Assembly (NCBI GenBank): GCA_028874335.1
Contig: JAPPJY010000057.1
Span: 24,741 to 88,740 of the forward strand
DNA length: 64,000 nt
Direction of reading: 5' to 3'
DNA from: Gemmatimonadota bacterium
Lineage (GTDB): Bacteria; Latescibacterota; UBA2968; GCA-2709665
Each line of letters starts with the position of its first letter. The stretch's first letter is position 1. Below are positions 25,678 to 35,057 of the stretch, piece by piece. The notes below the pieces were generated by a model. That model saw nothing but the letters and a program-made list of their open reading frames with translations, made no database searches and was not told the DNA's origin. The translations under genes were made by a program, and so were the position numbers.

Positions 25678-25741
25678 GCGCCTGAGTGAAAGGGCTCACT
25701 TCCGGTTGGCGCCTTAAGAAAGGGTTGTCGAACATCCCCCA

Positions 25742-25772
25742 CGCCGGGCTTGGAAATGCCCGGCGGTTTTTT
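25742..25772 (+). terminator. Rho-independent terminator
   Basis: Perfect stem CGCCGGGC (25742-25749) / GCCCGGCG (25758-25765) with an eight-base loop, then G and TTTTTT (25767-25772). It separates the ceramidase-like gene from the Fur-like promoter. Confidence 0.92.
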
Positions 25773-25794
25773 AATGAAAATCCACGAATTCCCC

Positions 25795-25824
25795 TTGACA
25801 ATGAATAATAATGATAGTTACTAT
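25795..25824 (+). promoter_or_regulatory. Sigma-70-type promoter of the TonB-receptor operon
   Basis: TTGACA (25795-25800), an 18-base AT-rich spacer, then TACTAT (25819-25824). It lies 23 bases after the terminator, in a markedly AT-rich island. The leader to the ATG at 25940 is ~110 bases. Confidence 0.8.
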
Positions 25825-25825
25825 T
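25807..25825 (+). promoter_or_regulatory. Fur-box-like operator
   Basis: AATAATGATAGTTACTATT matches 14 of 19 positions of the E. coli Fur consensus GATAATGATAATCATTATC and is an imperfect palindrome. It overlaps the -10 element, the classic place for iron-dependent repression, in front of a TonB-dependent receptor. Confidence 0.65.
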
Positions 25826-25939
25826 AACTAACTCAAATGTTTGCTGTTTTTCCGTTATCGGGCTCGAACAGCCTGCACGACTCCGATTTGGCTCCGGATC
25901 GTCGTATCGGGACGGATATCGCGGATGGAGGATACGGGC

Positions 25940-28900
25940 ATGAACAGATCGAAGACCGGTTTTGCCGTCATGACCGCACTCTTTGTTACATTTGCGCTGT
26001 TGGGCGAGGCATTGGCCGGCACGACGGGGAAGATCGTCGGGAAGGTAACCGACGAAAAGGGAGAAGGGCTGCCGGGCGCCAGCGTGGTCATCGAAGGATC
26101 GCGGCTGGGCGCTTCCACGGATGCCGAGGGCTTCTACGTGATCATCTCCGTCGATCCCGGTGTTTACAAGATAGCGGCCTCCATGGTCGGCTACCACTCG
26201 GTGACGCAGGAGCAGATCCAGGTCCGATCCGACTTCACCAATACGGTGGATTTTCAGCTTCGAGAGACGGAGCTGGAGTTGGAGGAGATGATCGTCGTGG
26301 CGGAAGCGCCCCCCGTGGAGCCGGACAAGACGGAGAGCCGTTACGTGGTGACGGCCCAGGACATCGCGCGGACCCCGATCCTCAGAGACGCCTCGGAGTT
26401 CGTGGCGCTCGAAGCGGGCGTGGCCGTGGACGGCACCGGGGTGATCCGCGGCGGCCAGGTGGAAGACAATCTGATCTACGTCGACGGCGTACGCCTGCAG
26501 AACCAGGACGGACGCGCCGGTCCCACGTCCAGGGGCAGCCAGTGGTGGGGCGCCAACGTGAAGGCGCTGCAGGAGGTCTCCGTAATCACGGGCGGGATGA
26601 ACGCCGAATACGGCAACGCGCAGGCGGGCGTCGTACAGATGGTAACGCGGGACGGCGGATCAAACTATCACGGTGAGGCCGAGTATCGGCTGACACCCGG
26701 GGGCAAGAAGCACTGGGGCGCCAACGTCTACGATGCGCCGGAACACCGGGGGCATGTGCGGTGGAACGATCCCGCGTGGACGTCGGAGGTGGATCCGGAG
26801 ACGGGCGCGCTCGTTCACCAGCGGACGAACTATACGGACCAGCGAGGTCACTATTTCGACGCCTATCTCGGGGGCCCGCTCCTGCCTGAAACGTCCTTTT
26901 TCGCGAGTTCGCGGCTCCGGCGCGATGCCGCCAGATTCCCGGGGGCATGGTCCGTGCGGCCGTACAATACCCGGAACACGGCGAAGTTGACCGTCCGGGC
27001 GCACGACAGCGTCAAGATGCAGATCGGCTGGATTTACGACCGGTGGAAGGTCTTCAACAACGGCGCACTGGGCGGAACGACCCCGTCCGTCCGGAATGTC
27101 CTCAGGGGACCGGGCCGTGACATTTTCCTGCCCGAAGGGTCGCCCGCGGGGGAGACGATCAACAGCGAAAGCGTCGTCTACGGCGTGATAACGCACACGG
27201 TCAGCCCGCGGACCTTCTACGAAATGAGGCTCTCGCGGTATCAGAGCGCACAGGATACCAGCGGCGTATCGAACTCGACGGCGGATATCGGAACTGATGC
27301 CGACGGCTGGTTCTACACGGGCCGGGGAAGCGTGCGCGCGTATACGTTCGGCCGGCAGACCAGGAGCGCGCTCAAGTTCGACGTTTCCAGCCAGCTTACG
27401 AAAACCCACTTCTCCAAGATCGGGATCGACTTCACGGGCTACAGCAATCATTTCGTCCGTGAAGGCAATACGCCCGGCGACGCGCGGAAGCAGATCCTGT
27501 ATATCGGCAACCCTGAGCCGGGACAGCCGATAACGCCGAAGCAATTTGCGGCCTACGTCCAGGACAAGATGGAGTTCGAGGGCTTCATTGTGAACGCGGG
27601 CATCCGCTACGACCGCTTCTGGGGCGCCGACGTTCCGGTGATGGGGGCGCTGCGGGCGTTTCAATATACGACGATGTCGCGATATCTCACGGCGCCCAGG
27701 TTCCCCATGAAGCCCATTGTGAACTGGAGTCCGCGGCTGGGGATCTCGCACCCCATCACATACAGATCCAGCCTCCATTTCTTCTACGGACATTTCTACC
27801 AGTTGCCGAGTTTCTACCAGATGTTCCACGACCAGTGGTTCGGCTCGGGAGACGGAATACCGGGCATCGGCTACAGCGAATACACCAGCCATTACCGTCC
27901 GGCGCCCACGTCCATCTCGAGGCCGATATGGGACAATACGGCGCGAACGATCAGCTTCGAACTGGGCGCGGACTGGAATTTCGTATCCGACTATACACTC
28001 GCGTTGGCGACGTTCTACAAGAGCGCCTCTTTCCAGGAAACCGGGGGCTGGGACGTATTCCTCTATCCCGAGCTGCGCGGCGCGGGGGTCCGCCTCCGCC
28101 AGCGTCTCTCCAGCACCCTGTCAAACATCCGCCTCGAAGACACGCGCGGCCTGGAATTCAGTCTGCGGAAGGGCTTCAGCCACTACTTCTCGTTCCGCGC
28201 GGCCCTCAACGTGGCCTGGAGCGACTACAGTCTCGGCGGCGGTGGCGCCGTCAGCAACGGCGCAACGGTAATACCGGATTCGAACTACATCGCAAGCGGA
28301 AACTACTTCTTCGCATGGGAGGTCACGGGCAGCTCGGAACGTCCCGTAACGCTTACCGATGAACAGATCCGGATCATCGGTCACGGCGCCAACGAGGCCA
28401 TAAGGGCCGCCCAGGCGGACCGGCGGGTCGCCGGCGGCTATGTCTACGACTTTTCAACCAACAGGGACGCCATTGTGCCCACCTGGGAGGAAGACTGGCT
28501 CTCGGACGCGGCCCGGGAAGGGACCCGCGGCCTGTGGATCGTGCATGGTCACAGGGCGAATGAGGGCACGGACGTGGGCCGCAGAAGCCAGGGCAGCCTT
28601 CAGATGTTCCTGTCCACGCCGCAGGACTTCGGTCCGGGGCCGAAGATCGGGGGCAGCACGCCGCTTGGTGGCATCAACGCCAACCTGATCTACCGGATCT
28701 ATACCGGGTCTCAGTTCACGTATCTGGTCCTGGACGGCACGCGACAGATTGCGAGAGGGCCATTGCGCACCGTGATGGACCTGAACCTGCAGAAACGCTT
28801 TGAACTGGGCGGCGTCAGCGCGGACGTCTTCCTCGAGGTCTTCAATCTGTTCAACCAGAAGGACGCGCTGGCCTCCGGAACCGACTATATGTGGTGGGGG

Positions 28901-29017
28901 CTGCAGAGGCCCCGGCCGAACGACGCCAACTATCTCAATTACGGCGATTTCCAGGACCGAAGCCGGTACGTGGGCGATCCCCGTATCACACACGTGGGTA
29001 TTCGAATGCGGTTCTGA
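25940..29017 (+). CDS. TonB-dependent receptor with N-terminal CarboxypepD-regulatory-like domain
   Basis: The ATG at 25940 has GGAGG eight bases upstream and begins a signal peptide (MNRSKTGF...LLGEALA). The mature ~1000 residues comprise a CarboxypepD_reg-like domain (GKIVGKVTDEKGEGLPGASV, residues ~25-110) and a plug domain (DIARTPILRDASEFVALEAG, VIRGGQVEDNLIYVDGVR). A 22-strand-type outer-membrane barrel follows, ending in the Phe-terminated strand HVGIRMRF. No clear SusD partner follows, so it is not a classical SusCD pair. It imports a ligand across the outer membrane using TonB energy. The Fur-like box suggests an iron complex or other metal chelate. The following secreted protein and PorV-like protein are in the same transcription unit. 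Confidence 0.93.
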   Translation: MNRSKTGFAVMTALFVTFALLGEALAGTTGKIVGKVTDEKGEGLPGASVVIEGSRLGASTDAEGFYVIISVDPGVYKIAASMVGYHSVTQEQIQVRSDFTNTVDFQLRETELELEEMIVVAEAPPVEPDKTESRYVVTAQDIARTPILRDASEFVALEAGVAVDGTGVIRGGQVEDNLIYVDGVRLQNQDGRAGPTSRGSQWWGANVKALQEVSVITGGMNAEYGNAQAGVVQMVTRDGGSNYHGEAEYRLTPGGKKHWGANVYDAPEHRGHVRWNDPAWTSEVDPETGALVHQRTNYTDQRGHYFDAYLGGPLLPETSFFASSRLRRDAARFPGAWSVRPYNTRNTAKLTVRAHDSVKMQIGWIYDRWKVFNNGALGGTTPSVRNVLRGPGRDIFLPEGSPAGETINSESVVYGVITHTVSPRTFYEMRLSRYQSAQDTSGVSNSTADIGTDADGWFYTGRGSVRAYTFGRQTRSALKFDVSSQLTKTHFSKIGIDFTGYSNHFVREGNTPGDARKQILYIGNPEPGQPITPKQFAAYVQDKMEFEGFIVNAGIRYDRFWGADVPVMGALRAFQYTTMSRYLTAPRFPMKPIVNWSPRLGISHPITYRSSLHFFYGHFYQLPSFYQMFHDQWFGSGDGIPGIGYSEYTSHYRPAPTSISRPIWDNTARTISFELGADWNFVSDYTLALATFYKSASFQETGGWDVFLYPELRGAGVRLRQRLSSTLSNIRLEDTRGLEFSLRKGFSHYFSFRAALNVAWSDYSLGGGGAVSNGATVIPDSNYIASGNYFFAWEVTGSSERPVTLTDEQIRIIGHGANEAIRAAQADRRVAGGYVYDFSTNRDAIVPTWEEDWLSDAAREGTRGLWIVHGHRANEGTDVGRRSQGSLQMFLSTPQDFGPGPKIGGSTPLGGINANLIYRIYTGSQFTYLVLDGTRQIARGPLRTVMDLNLQKRFELGGVSADVFLEVFNLFNQKDALASGTDYMWWGLQRPRPNDANYLNYGDFQDRSRYVGDPRITHVGIRMRF

Positions 29018-29076
29018 AGCACGCGTCAGGAACGAACGCAGCAATTATGGATGTCGACACGGAGGAGATCTTCGAC

Positions 29077-31383
29077 ATGAACAAGATTCCCAGGATCGAG
29101 GCGATGGCTGCGCTTCTGGCGCTGCTCTTGTGCTTGCCGGACCCCGCCGGAGCGCAGGAGAACCACAGGTTCCAGACCCGCGCGAAGGTGTGGGATATGT
29201 TCTGGAACTACGGTACCCAGGGCGTTTCCGAGGACCCGGACGCCTGGTTGAGCTATTACCGCCAGATGGGCATGCAATATCCAGGCGTGTGGACGCGACA
29301 GTATTCCACGGAATTCCAGGACTACTGGGGCGAGCGGAACTGGGGTTCCCTGCATCCGGCGTACGCGGCATTGTTCGAATCCACGGCCACGATGCCGGGC
29401 TTCAGCACGTACATAGCGACGCGGGTAGGGGACGATCCCGAGGGCGAGTATTACGTGTCGATCTCGAAGCCCCGCGCCATTACCGACGACATCAGAATGA
29501 TGGCCTACGATGCGTCCATGGGGCCGGAGGCGAATATCGGGTACCCGAACTATTCTCCCTTAGGTCCGGCGATGGCCAACTGGTGGCCGGGCGAGTCTCC
29601 GGTGGAAAGCAGGTACGTCACCGAGATTCACAACTACCGGTACGGTCATTATATGGATCCCGATAAGGATAACTTCCCCGAGAGCCTGCTCATCATGCGC
29701 TGGACCACGAAACGCGGGATTACGGTTACCAAAAAGGTCTACACATGGAGTTATCCGGACTACGACGACTTCCAGATCATGGAGTACGAGTTCGAGAATA
29801 CCGGGGACTCGGACGGGGACGGCGCGGCGGACCTGAACGGCGGCGCCGGGCTGCAGCTGAACGACACCTTTTTCGCTTTTTCCGTCCGCTTCTTCATCTC
29901 CCAGGCAGGGCACGGATGGATGAATTACGATGCCTGGTATCGGCGAACCCGGCCGACCGACAACGACGACTGGTTCAAGTTCACGGAGGCGGCCAACTAC
30001 GACGGGCCGGCGGCGGGAACGGGCATGAAAATGTGGTACGCCTTTGACGGCGACAACCCCTTGATGCCGGGGGATGACATTGGCAAGCCTTACAACCCGT
30101 CAACAGCCAATCCCGGCTATCGCGGGCGGCCCTCGCAGGTGCGGGTCCCGGGCGAACTGACGGCATTTCAGTACGCGGGATTCGCGCCCATTGCGTACCT
30201 GCCGTCGACCTCAAACGATCCGGGCGCCTTTTCCTACGACACGCAAGGCGACAACAGCTACGTTGCCCCCAGGATCGAGGACCAGCCCCATACGGTAAGG
30301 TGGTGGGAATACCGCAATCGCGGCGACTTCGACGAACCTGACCAGGACAATCACTCCTACCAGGAAATCTACAACATGCTGGTAGGCGCAGAGTCCGATA
30401 TCAAGGACAACCCGCCAATCGTCGGGGCCTGGCACGGGTCGATCGCGTACGGTCCCTACGACCTGGCGCCGGGTGAAAAGGCGAAATTCGTCTTCGTCCT
30501 GGCGGCGGCCGCGCCCGTGGAAGAGAATATCTGGGGTTGGGCGAAGCAGGGCAGGCAGGACGAGATGCGTACGGATAAGGCGTTCAACAACCTGGTCAAG
30601 CACGTCAACAGGGCCAAGGAAGCCTTTCAGTGGAATTACGACCTCCCCGACGCGCCGCCGGACGTGAAGGTGGACGCAGGCGTAACGACCGAGGGTTTCA
30701 TCAATCTGGTATGGGACGACACGGCCGACGGCGCGGCCAATCCGGACTACACGGGTGCGGAGGCCAATGATGTGTTGGGCTACCGGGTCTACCGGTCTCT
30801 CTTCAAGCGTGACGACTGGGAACTGATGGTGGAAATCTCGGCGAAGTCAGACATATTCTACAACGGCGGCAAGTACGAATACGTCGACAAGAAATCGATT
30901 GCGGGATTTCTGTATGACTACAGCGTCCGCACCTACAGCGCGGCCCACAACGACTGGAACGGGACGGGTATGGCCATACCCTCACTGGAGAGCGGCAACA
31001 GTTCGCCGGAACAGTGGGTGAACGGCGTCAAGGTCTCGACGCCCTATGTCCCGTCCACGGCCCAGTCGGACCAGTTGGACAGGAAGGTGATCGTCACACC
31101 CAACCCCTACCGGGATGACGGCGCCCATGCCTACGAGACCAAGGGACAGATCCGTTTTCTGAATATCCCAAGGAAGTGCCAGATCCGGATATACACGGTC
31201 GCCGGGGACCTCATCGCCGAGGTGAACCACGACGACCAGGGGCGGGGCGAGACCACCTGGAGCCAGACAACCATCGACAACGTCGGTTCGGCTTCGGCGG
31301 GGGTATACTTCTACGTGGTCGAATCGCTGGTGGATGGAACATCCGGAAAAACCCAACGGGGGATATTCGTAATCAGCAAGTGA
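29077..31383 (+). CDS. Large secreted protein with FlgD-like/type IX-like C-terminal domain
   Basis: GGAGGAG lies nine bases before the ATG at 29077. A signal peptide (MNKIPRIEAMAALLALLLCL...GAQ) starts a 768-residue protein. The middle (~60-570) is a repeat-poor, aromatic-rich domain (WNYGTQGVSEDPDAW, YDDFQIMEYEFENTG, DSDGDGAADLNGGAGLQLNDT) of unknown function. It is followed by a fibronectin-like segment (GFINLVWDDT...YRVYRS). The last ~90 residues (VIVTPNPYRDDG, GQIRFLNIP, CQIRIYTVAGDLIAEV, GVYFYVVES) match the FlgD-Ig/C-terminal sorting type of KSB1, Marinimicrobia and Latescibacterota. It is probably exported to the cell surface together with the adjacent receptor. The ligand is not known. 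Confidence 0.8.
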   Translation: MNKIPRIEAMAALLALLLCLPDPAGAQENHRFQTRAKVWDMFWNYGTQGVSEDPDAWLSYYRQMGMQYPGVWTRQYSTEFQDYWGERNWGSLHPAYAALFESTATMPGFSTYIATRVGDDPEGEYYVSISKPRAITDDIRMMAYDASMGPEANIGYPNYSPLGPAMANWWPGESPVESRYVTEIHNYRYGHYMDPDKDNFPESLLIMRWTTKRGITVTKKVYTWSYPDYDDFQIMEYEFENTGDSDGDGAADLNGGAGLQLNDTFFAFSVRFFISQAGHGWMNYDAWYRRTRPTDNDDWFKFTEAANYDGPAAGTGMKMWYAFDGDNPLMPGDDIGKPYNPSTANPGYRGRPSQVRVPGELTAFQYAGFAPIAYLPSTSNDPGAFSYDTQGDNSYVAPRIEDQPHTVRWWEYRNRGDFDEPDQDNHSYQEIYNMLVGAESDIKDNPPIVGAWHGSIAYGPYDLAPGEKAKFVFVLAAAAPVEENIWGWAKQGRQDEMRTDKAFNNLVKHVNRAKEAFQWNYDLPDAPPDVKVDAGVTTEGFINLVWDDTADGAANPDYTGAEANDVLGYRVYRSLFKRDDWELMVEISAKSDIFYNGGKYEYVDKKSIAGFLYDYSVRTYSAAHNDWNGTGMAIPSLESGNSSPEQWVNGVKVSTPYVPSTAQSDQLDRKVIVTPNPYRDDGAHAYETKGQIRFLNIPRKCQIRIYTVAGDLIAEVNHDDQGRGETTWSQTTIDNVGSASAGVYFYVVESLVDGTSGKTQRGIFVISK

Positions 31384-31464
31384 GACGGCCGAAGTCCAGG
31401 TTCTTGAGATATGGGTTCAACTTCTCGTGGAACCAATCAACCGAATCGGATAAGGAACAGACCT

Positions 31465-32418
31465 ATGAAACGGATCTTGTGGATTGGAATCGTGGCGTGC
31501 GCGGGATATGCGCTGCTGCTGCCCGAGACCGCGTACAGCGACACGCAGAAGAGACTCGGCCAGGCCGTTTTCTCCGTGCACAAGGTGGACCATGGGGCGC
31601 GCGTCGCCGGCATGGGCGGGGCGTTTACGGCCATCGCCGACGACATCAGTACGATCTTCGTAAACCCGGCCGGACTCACCAGTGTCGAAGAGAGAGAGTA
31701 TACGCTTTCGTACACCCGCTGGCTTGTCGACACCCGGTTCTATTCGGGCGCGCTGGCCTACAATACGACACGCGGCGTGGTCGGGCTGGCCGTGATGGCG
31801 TTTTCGGTTCCGGACGTGGAAGAGACGACGATTTATCAACCGGTCGGGACGGGCCGGATGCTGGAAATCGGCGACTTCAGCATCGGCGCTTCCTACGCGA
31901 CGAAGTTGACCGACAAGCTCTCGTTCGGATTCCAGGTGAGGTGGACGCAGGAAACCATCGACGTCGACAAGCTGACGGGCGTGGACTTCAATTTCGGCAC
32001 GACGTTCAACACCGGATTCAGAAGCCTTCGGCTCGGCATGGCGTTCAAGAACCTGGGCAAGGACATCGAGTCCCGCGAACTCAACTATCAGATGCCGGTC
32101 GCGTTCGATTTCGGTTTCGCGATGGAAGTCTTCGGCGAAAGAGGTAGCGATCTCTCCTATCTGACGCTGACAGGAGAGAGTCACTACGCCACGGATTACT
32201 CCGAGCCGCGGTATCGCATCGGCGGCGAACTCTGGATGCAGAACGCATTCGCGCTGCGGGCCGGCGTCAAACCCGGTTACGATACGGAAGTGTACAGTCT
32301 GGGTCTGGGATTGAAGGTCAAGCCCGTCGAGGGCAAGGTGGTCCGCGTGGATTTCGCGTACAGCGACGGCAACGACTTCGAACCGCCGCTTCGGTTCAGC
32401 CTGAGCGGATCGTTCTGA
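31465..32418 (+). CDS. PorV/PorQ-type (UPF0164-like) outer-membrane protein
   Basis: The ATG at 31465 follows AAGGAA by seven bases and gives a signal peptide ending ETAYSD. The 317-residue protein starts its mature part with the PorV-like pattern GARVAGMGGAFTAIADDISTIFVNPAGLTSVEE. It continues as alternating beta-strands to the Phe-terminated SLSGSF, a barrel of the FadL/PorV class. In type IX secretion PorV is the outer-membrane shuttle for proteins carrying C-terminal sorting domains. Its position directly after such a protein fits that role. It is the last gene before a strong terminator. Confidence 0.85.
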   Translation: MKRILWIGIVACAGYALLLPETAYSDTQKRLGQAVFSVHKVDHGARVAGMGGAFTAIADDISTIFVNPAGLTSVEEREYTLSYTRWLVDTRFYSGALAYNTTRGVVGLAVMAFSVPDVEETTIYQPVGTGRMLEIGDFSIGASYATKLTDKLSFGFQVRWTQETIDVDKLTGVDFNFGTTFNTGFRSLRLGMAFKNLGKDIESRELNYQMPVAFDFGFAMEVFGERGSDLSYLTLTGESHYATDYSEPRYRIGGELWMQNAFALRAGVKPGYDTEVYSLGLGLKVKPVEGKVVRVDFAYSDGNDFEPPLRFSLSGSF

Positions 32419-32466
32419 CGTGAGATTGACATAGTTTAATACGCAACGTTCAAGTAGTAAGAAAAG

Positions 32467-32490
32467 CCCCGGTTTTTGCCGGGGTTTTTT
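32467..32490 (+). terminator. Rho-independent terminator
   Basis: CCCCGG (32467-32472), loop TTTTTG, CCGGGG (32479-32484), then six T (32485-32490). It ends the TonB receptor-PorV-like unit. Confidence 0.92.
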
Positions 32491-33031
32491 ATTTGCGTAC
32501 CGGTTCGACTGCCTGGCGCCGGGGATCCTCTTGCGTTCGCCCACGCGACGGAAGCATTCGGACGGCGACCACCGCGACCGGGCGGCTGTCGCGGCATTGG
32601 ACACCTGCGGCCGGTAGACGGAGGTCGGCAGATGCTATTGTCAGTGACCGTGGCAGGTAGGATCATTCCAGGATTGCGCACACCCGCGTAATAATCTGGT
32701 CGAAAGAGACGAATTTCACAAAAAAATCAACTTTCAGGCTTCCGAATTCAATGTTAATTCAGCAATTATTCGTTATCTTTTAGGTATGGATCGGGACAGA
32801 ACCCAAACCTGACCACCAAATGCGATAAAATCTCAGACGGGCACTGCACGAATTTTGGGTGTCGCTGTCCGTTGCAGATACGAAAATCAACTACGTTACG
32901 GAAGTTTGAATCGGCCAATACTGAAGCAACTCCGGGACACCGCCCAAAACGTAGACGAAAACTCAGGACCGCCCAGAGACTGGATCTTCAACTGGCATGG
33001 CAGTCAAACTTACACTGTCTCGCGCATTCGT
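32491..33031. other. Intergenic region without recognised gene
   Basis: About 540 bases. The part near 32700-32800 is AT-rich (for example AATTCAATGTTAATTCAGCAATTATTCG) and differs from the surrounding GC-rich genes. Short open frames exist but lack a Shine-Dalgarno sequence and protein-like composition. Nothing further is supported. Confidence 0.4.
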
Positions 33032-33060
33032 TTGTGCGTTCAGAAGCAATAGCCTGATAT
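33032..33060 (+). promoter_or_regulatory. Promoter of Cache paralogue 1
   Basis: TTGTGC (33032-33037), a 17-base spacer, TGATAT (33055-33060). It is the weakest member of the repeated promoter set and keeps the preceding TTCGTT context. The leader to the ATG at 33127 is ~60 bases. Confidence 0.5.
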
Positions 33061-33126
33061 CTCACAGTGAGAAAAAGCAGCCTCGATTGCTTCAATAGGC
33101 CCGTTGTTCCGGAAAGGAGAACCGAA

Positions 33127-34966
33127 ATGATGAAAGCTCGAACATCGTTCACATCGGCATCCATGATTCCTGTTTTCGGCCTGCTCGTGCTGGCCGGCCT
33201 CTGTACCAATGCGCCTCCCGTCCTGGCAGCGTGTCCACTCCCTCCCGGCGTGACGCCTCCTGATAACCCCGCAGCAGGTGGTAGACGGCGGCGCGAGCCT
33301 GGAGGATTTCGCGCTGGCCGCGAGAGATTTCTTCAGGAGCGAGTCCCGGGGACAAGCGACTCTTGAACGAGCGGCGTACATCGGATGTCTCACAAGGCAG
33401 GACGATGGAATCTGGCGTTCCGGTTCCACGTACATCGTGAGCCTGACGCCCGACGGAAGGGTGTTCATCCACGCGAAGGACATGTCATTGTCGGGCAGGC
33501 TGCTCAACCCCGTGATCTATGGTGCGGTCCTTTCCGGGCTGGGCGTATCCAGGCGCGACCTGGCCAACATGACCTCACCCGATCCTGCAACCGCTGCCCA
33601 GGCTTTTGGCGCTGTGATGGGCGTGTTGATGCAGGAACCGGACGGCGCATTCGATGCGACCACGCCTATTCCCAATCTGTCACCAGGCATACCAGGCGCC
33701 TCCGGCCATGCCGGCGTCTACTTCTCACTCAATTTCAAGAGCCCGATCGTGATACTCGCCGGGTTCGATCTCAATGAAACTCACCTGGCTGAAGAAGCCA
33801 TCGATTACGGCGACCCGTCCGTTGCCGCCGAGGACGTCGTGGACCGCGAGACTTTGAAGGCCTTCGTCACGGAGGCGATGAGCTACTTTCGCGCAGCCTA
33901 CGAAACTGGAGGTATAAGCGCTATCTCGAAGGTCAGGACAGCCTTTCGGGATCCTAACGGGCCATGGAGACATGGTTCGGTGTACCTCTACATCCTGGAT
34001 CGTACCAGCAACACGATTATCCTTCACGGCGCGTTTCCGAACAGGTTCGAGCTTCAACCTCTGGTAGCGACTGTCCGGGACGTCGTGAGCGGACATCTCG
34101 TTCTGCCGCAGGTCATCGATGCGGCGGCCAGCAGCCCGGAAGGCGGCTTCGTGGAGTATTACTTTGACGATCCCAATGACGACACCGACAGAGCCGACGT
34201 CCCCAAGGTGGGATACGCCCGCGAGTTCACCGGTGAAATCCAGCGGCCGGACGGAAGCGTAGTTCCAACGCACTACGTCATCGGGTCGGGCTACTATGGG
34301 CGCGCGGCCGATGCAGGGATGGGACCCGGCACAGTCGTGGAGGCTATGGTGCTCGGCGACGCCGTGGAGGGGCTGGACGTTGCGTTTTCCCGCGCCATCG
34401 CCGGTCGCCGGCCCGACTACGCATGGAGCGGCGTCACCGATGGCGCTGGCCTTCTGTCGCTGACGATCTCCAGCGCGGATGGCGTGAGCGGCTACTATCG
34501 CGCCCGCGCCACCAACGCCGACGGCGAGGTCGTGGGCAAGTGGAGCAGCATTCCGCTCAATGTCAGTCAACGGCAGGTTTTGGAATTGACGCTGGGCGGC
34601 GGTGCGCGGGTCGTTCGTGTCCAATCGCTGGCCGCGGCGGAGCCCGTCGCTGCCGCCAAGCCGGTGTTCACGGCGGAGGCCGGGCCGGAAGCCAGCGGTC
34701 TGTCGCCCAATTCGCCCAACCCGTTCAACAGCGCCACACTCATCACTTACCATCTTTCCGGCGCGGGTCCTGTGAAGCTCGTGATCTACAGCGTGCTGGG
34801 ACAGCCCGTACGGACGCTGGTGGATGAGACCCGTGGGGCGGGCACGTACCAGGTCAAGTGGGATGCAAGCGACGACGGCGGCGCGTTGCTGTCCACGGGG
34901 GTGTATATCGCCCGCTTGAGTTATCCTGGCGGAGTGCAGACGCAACGGCTGCTATACCTCAAGTAG
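33127..34966 (+). pseudogene. Cache paralogue 1: secreted double-Cache protein, frameshifted
   Basis: The ATG at 33127, after AAGGAGAACC, encodes a signal peptide (MMKARTSFTSASMIP...APPVLA) and CPLPPGVTPPD. The frame then shifts by one base at AACCCCGCAG (~33265-33271); removing one C joins it to VDGGASLEDFALAARDFF. The rest matches paralogue 2: Cache-like domain 1 (WRSGSTYIVSLTPDGRVFIH), Cache-like domain 2 (VDRETLKAFV, GPWRHGSVYLYILD, GGFVEYYFDDP, VIGSGYYGR), an Ig-like module and a C-terminal sorting domain (SPNSPNPFNSATLITYHLS, VLGQPVRTLVDE). There are no transmembrane helices after the signal peptide and no output domain. No terminator separates it from paralogue 2, so they are probably cotranscribed. 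It could be a true pseudogene, a phase-off allele or a consensus error. Confidence 0.7.
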
Positions 34967-34991
34967 CGCCAGGAGAATTCCACAACAGCTA

Positions 34992-35029
34992 CTCAGAAAG
35001 AGGACGACCATCCCATGTCACGTTGGTGA
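34992..35029 (+). promoter_or_regulatory. Conserved leader element, copy 1
   Basis: CTCAGAAAGAGGAC (34992-35005) and GTCACGTTGGTGA (35017-35029) upstream of paralogue 2. The same two blocks, with identical 25-base offset, occur upstream of paralogue 3 (37213-37250). They may be part of a structured leader, or simply shared ancestry. Confidence 0.55.
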
Positions 35030-35057
35030 ACCCGTTCTTCCGGGAAGGAGAAGTGCC

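Noticed and set aside
26660..27892. 410-codon open frame on the minus strand
   Set aside because: It is fully inside the TonB-receptor gene and reflects GC-rich third positions of that gene. The composition is basic and non-protein-like, and no ribosome site is present.
32476..32691. 71-codon frame downstream of the PorV-like terminator
   Set aside because: It starts inside the terminator hairpin and has no ribosome site.
33725..34945. 406-codon open frame on the minus strand
   Set aside because: It is antisense to Cache paralogue 1. Similar antisense frames occur opposite the other paralogues because the genes are homologous.
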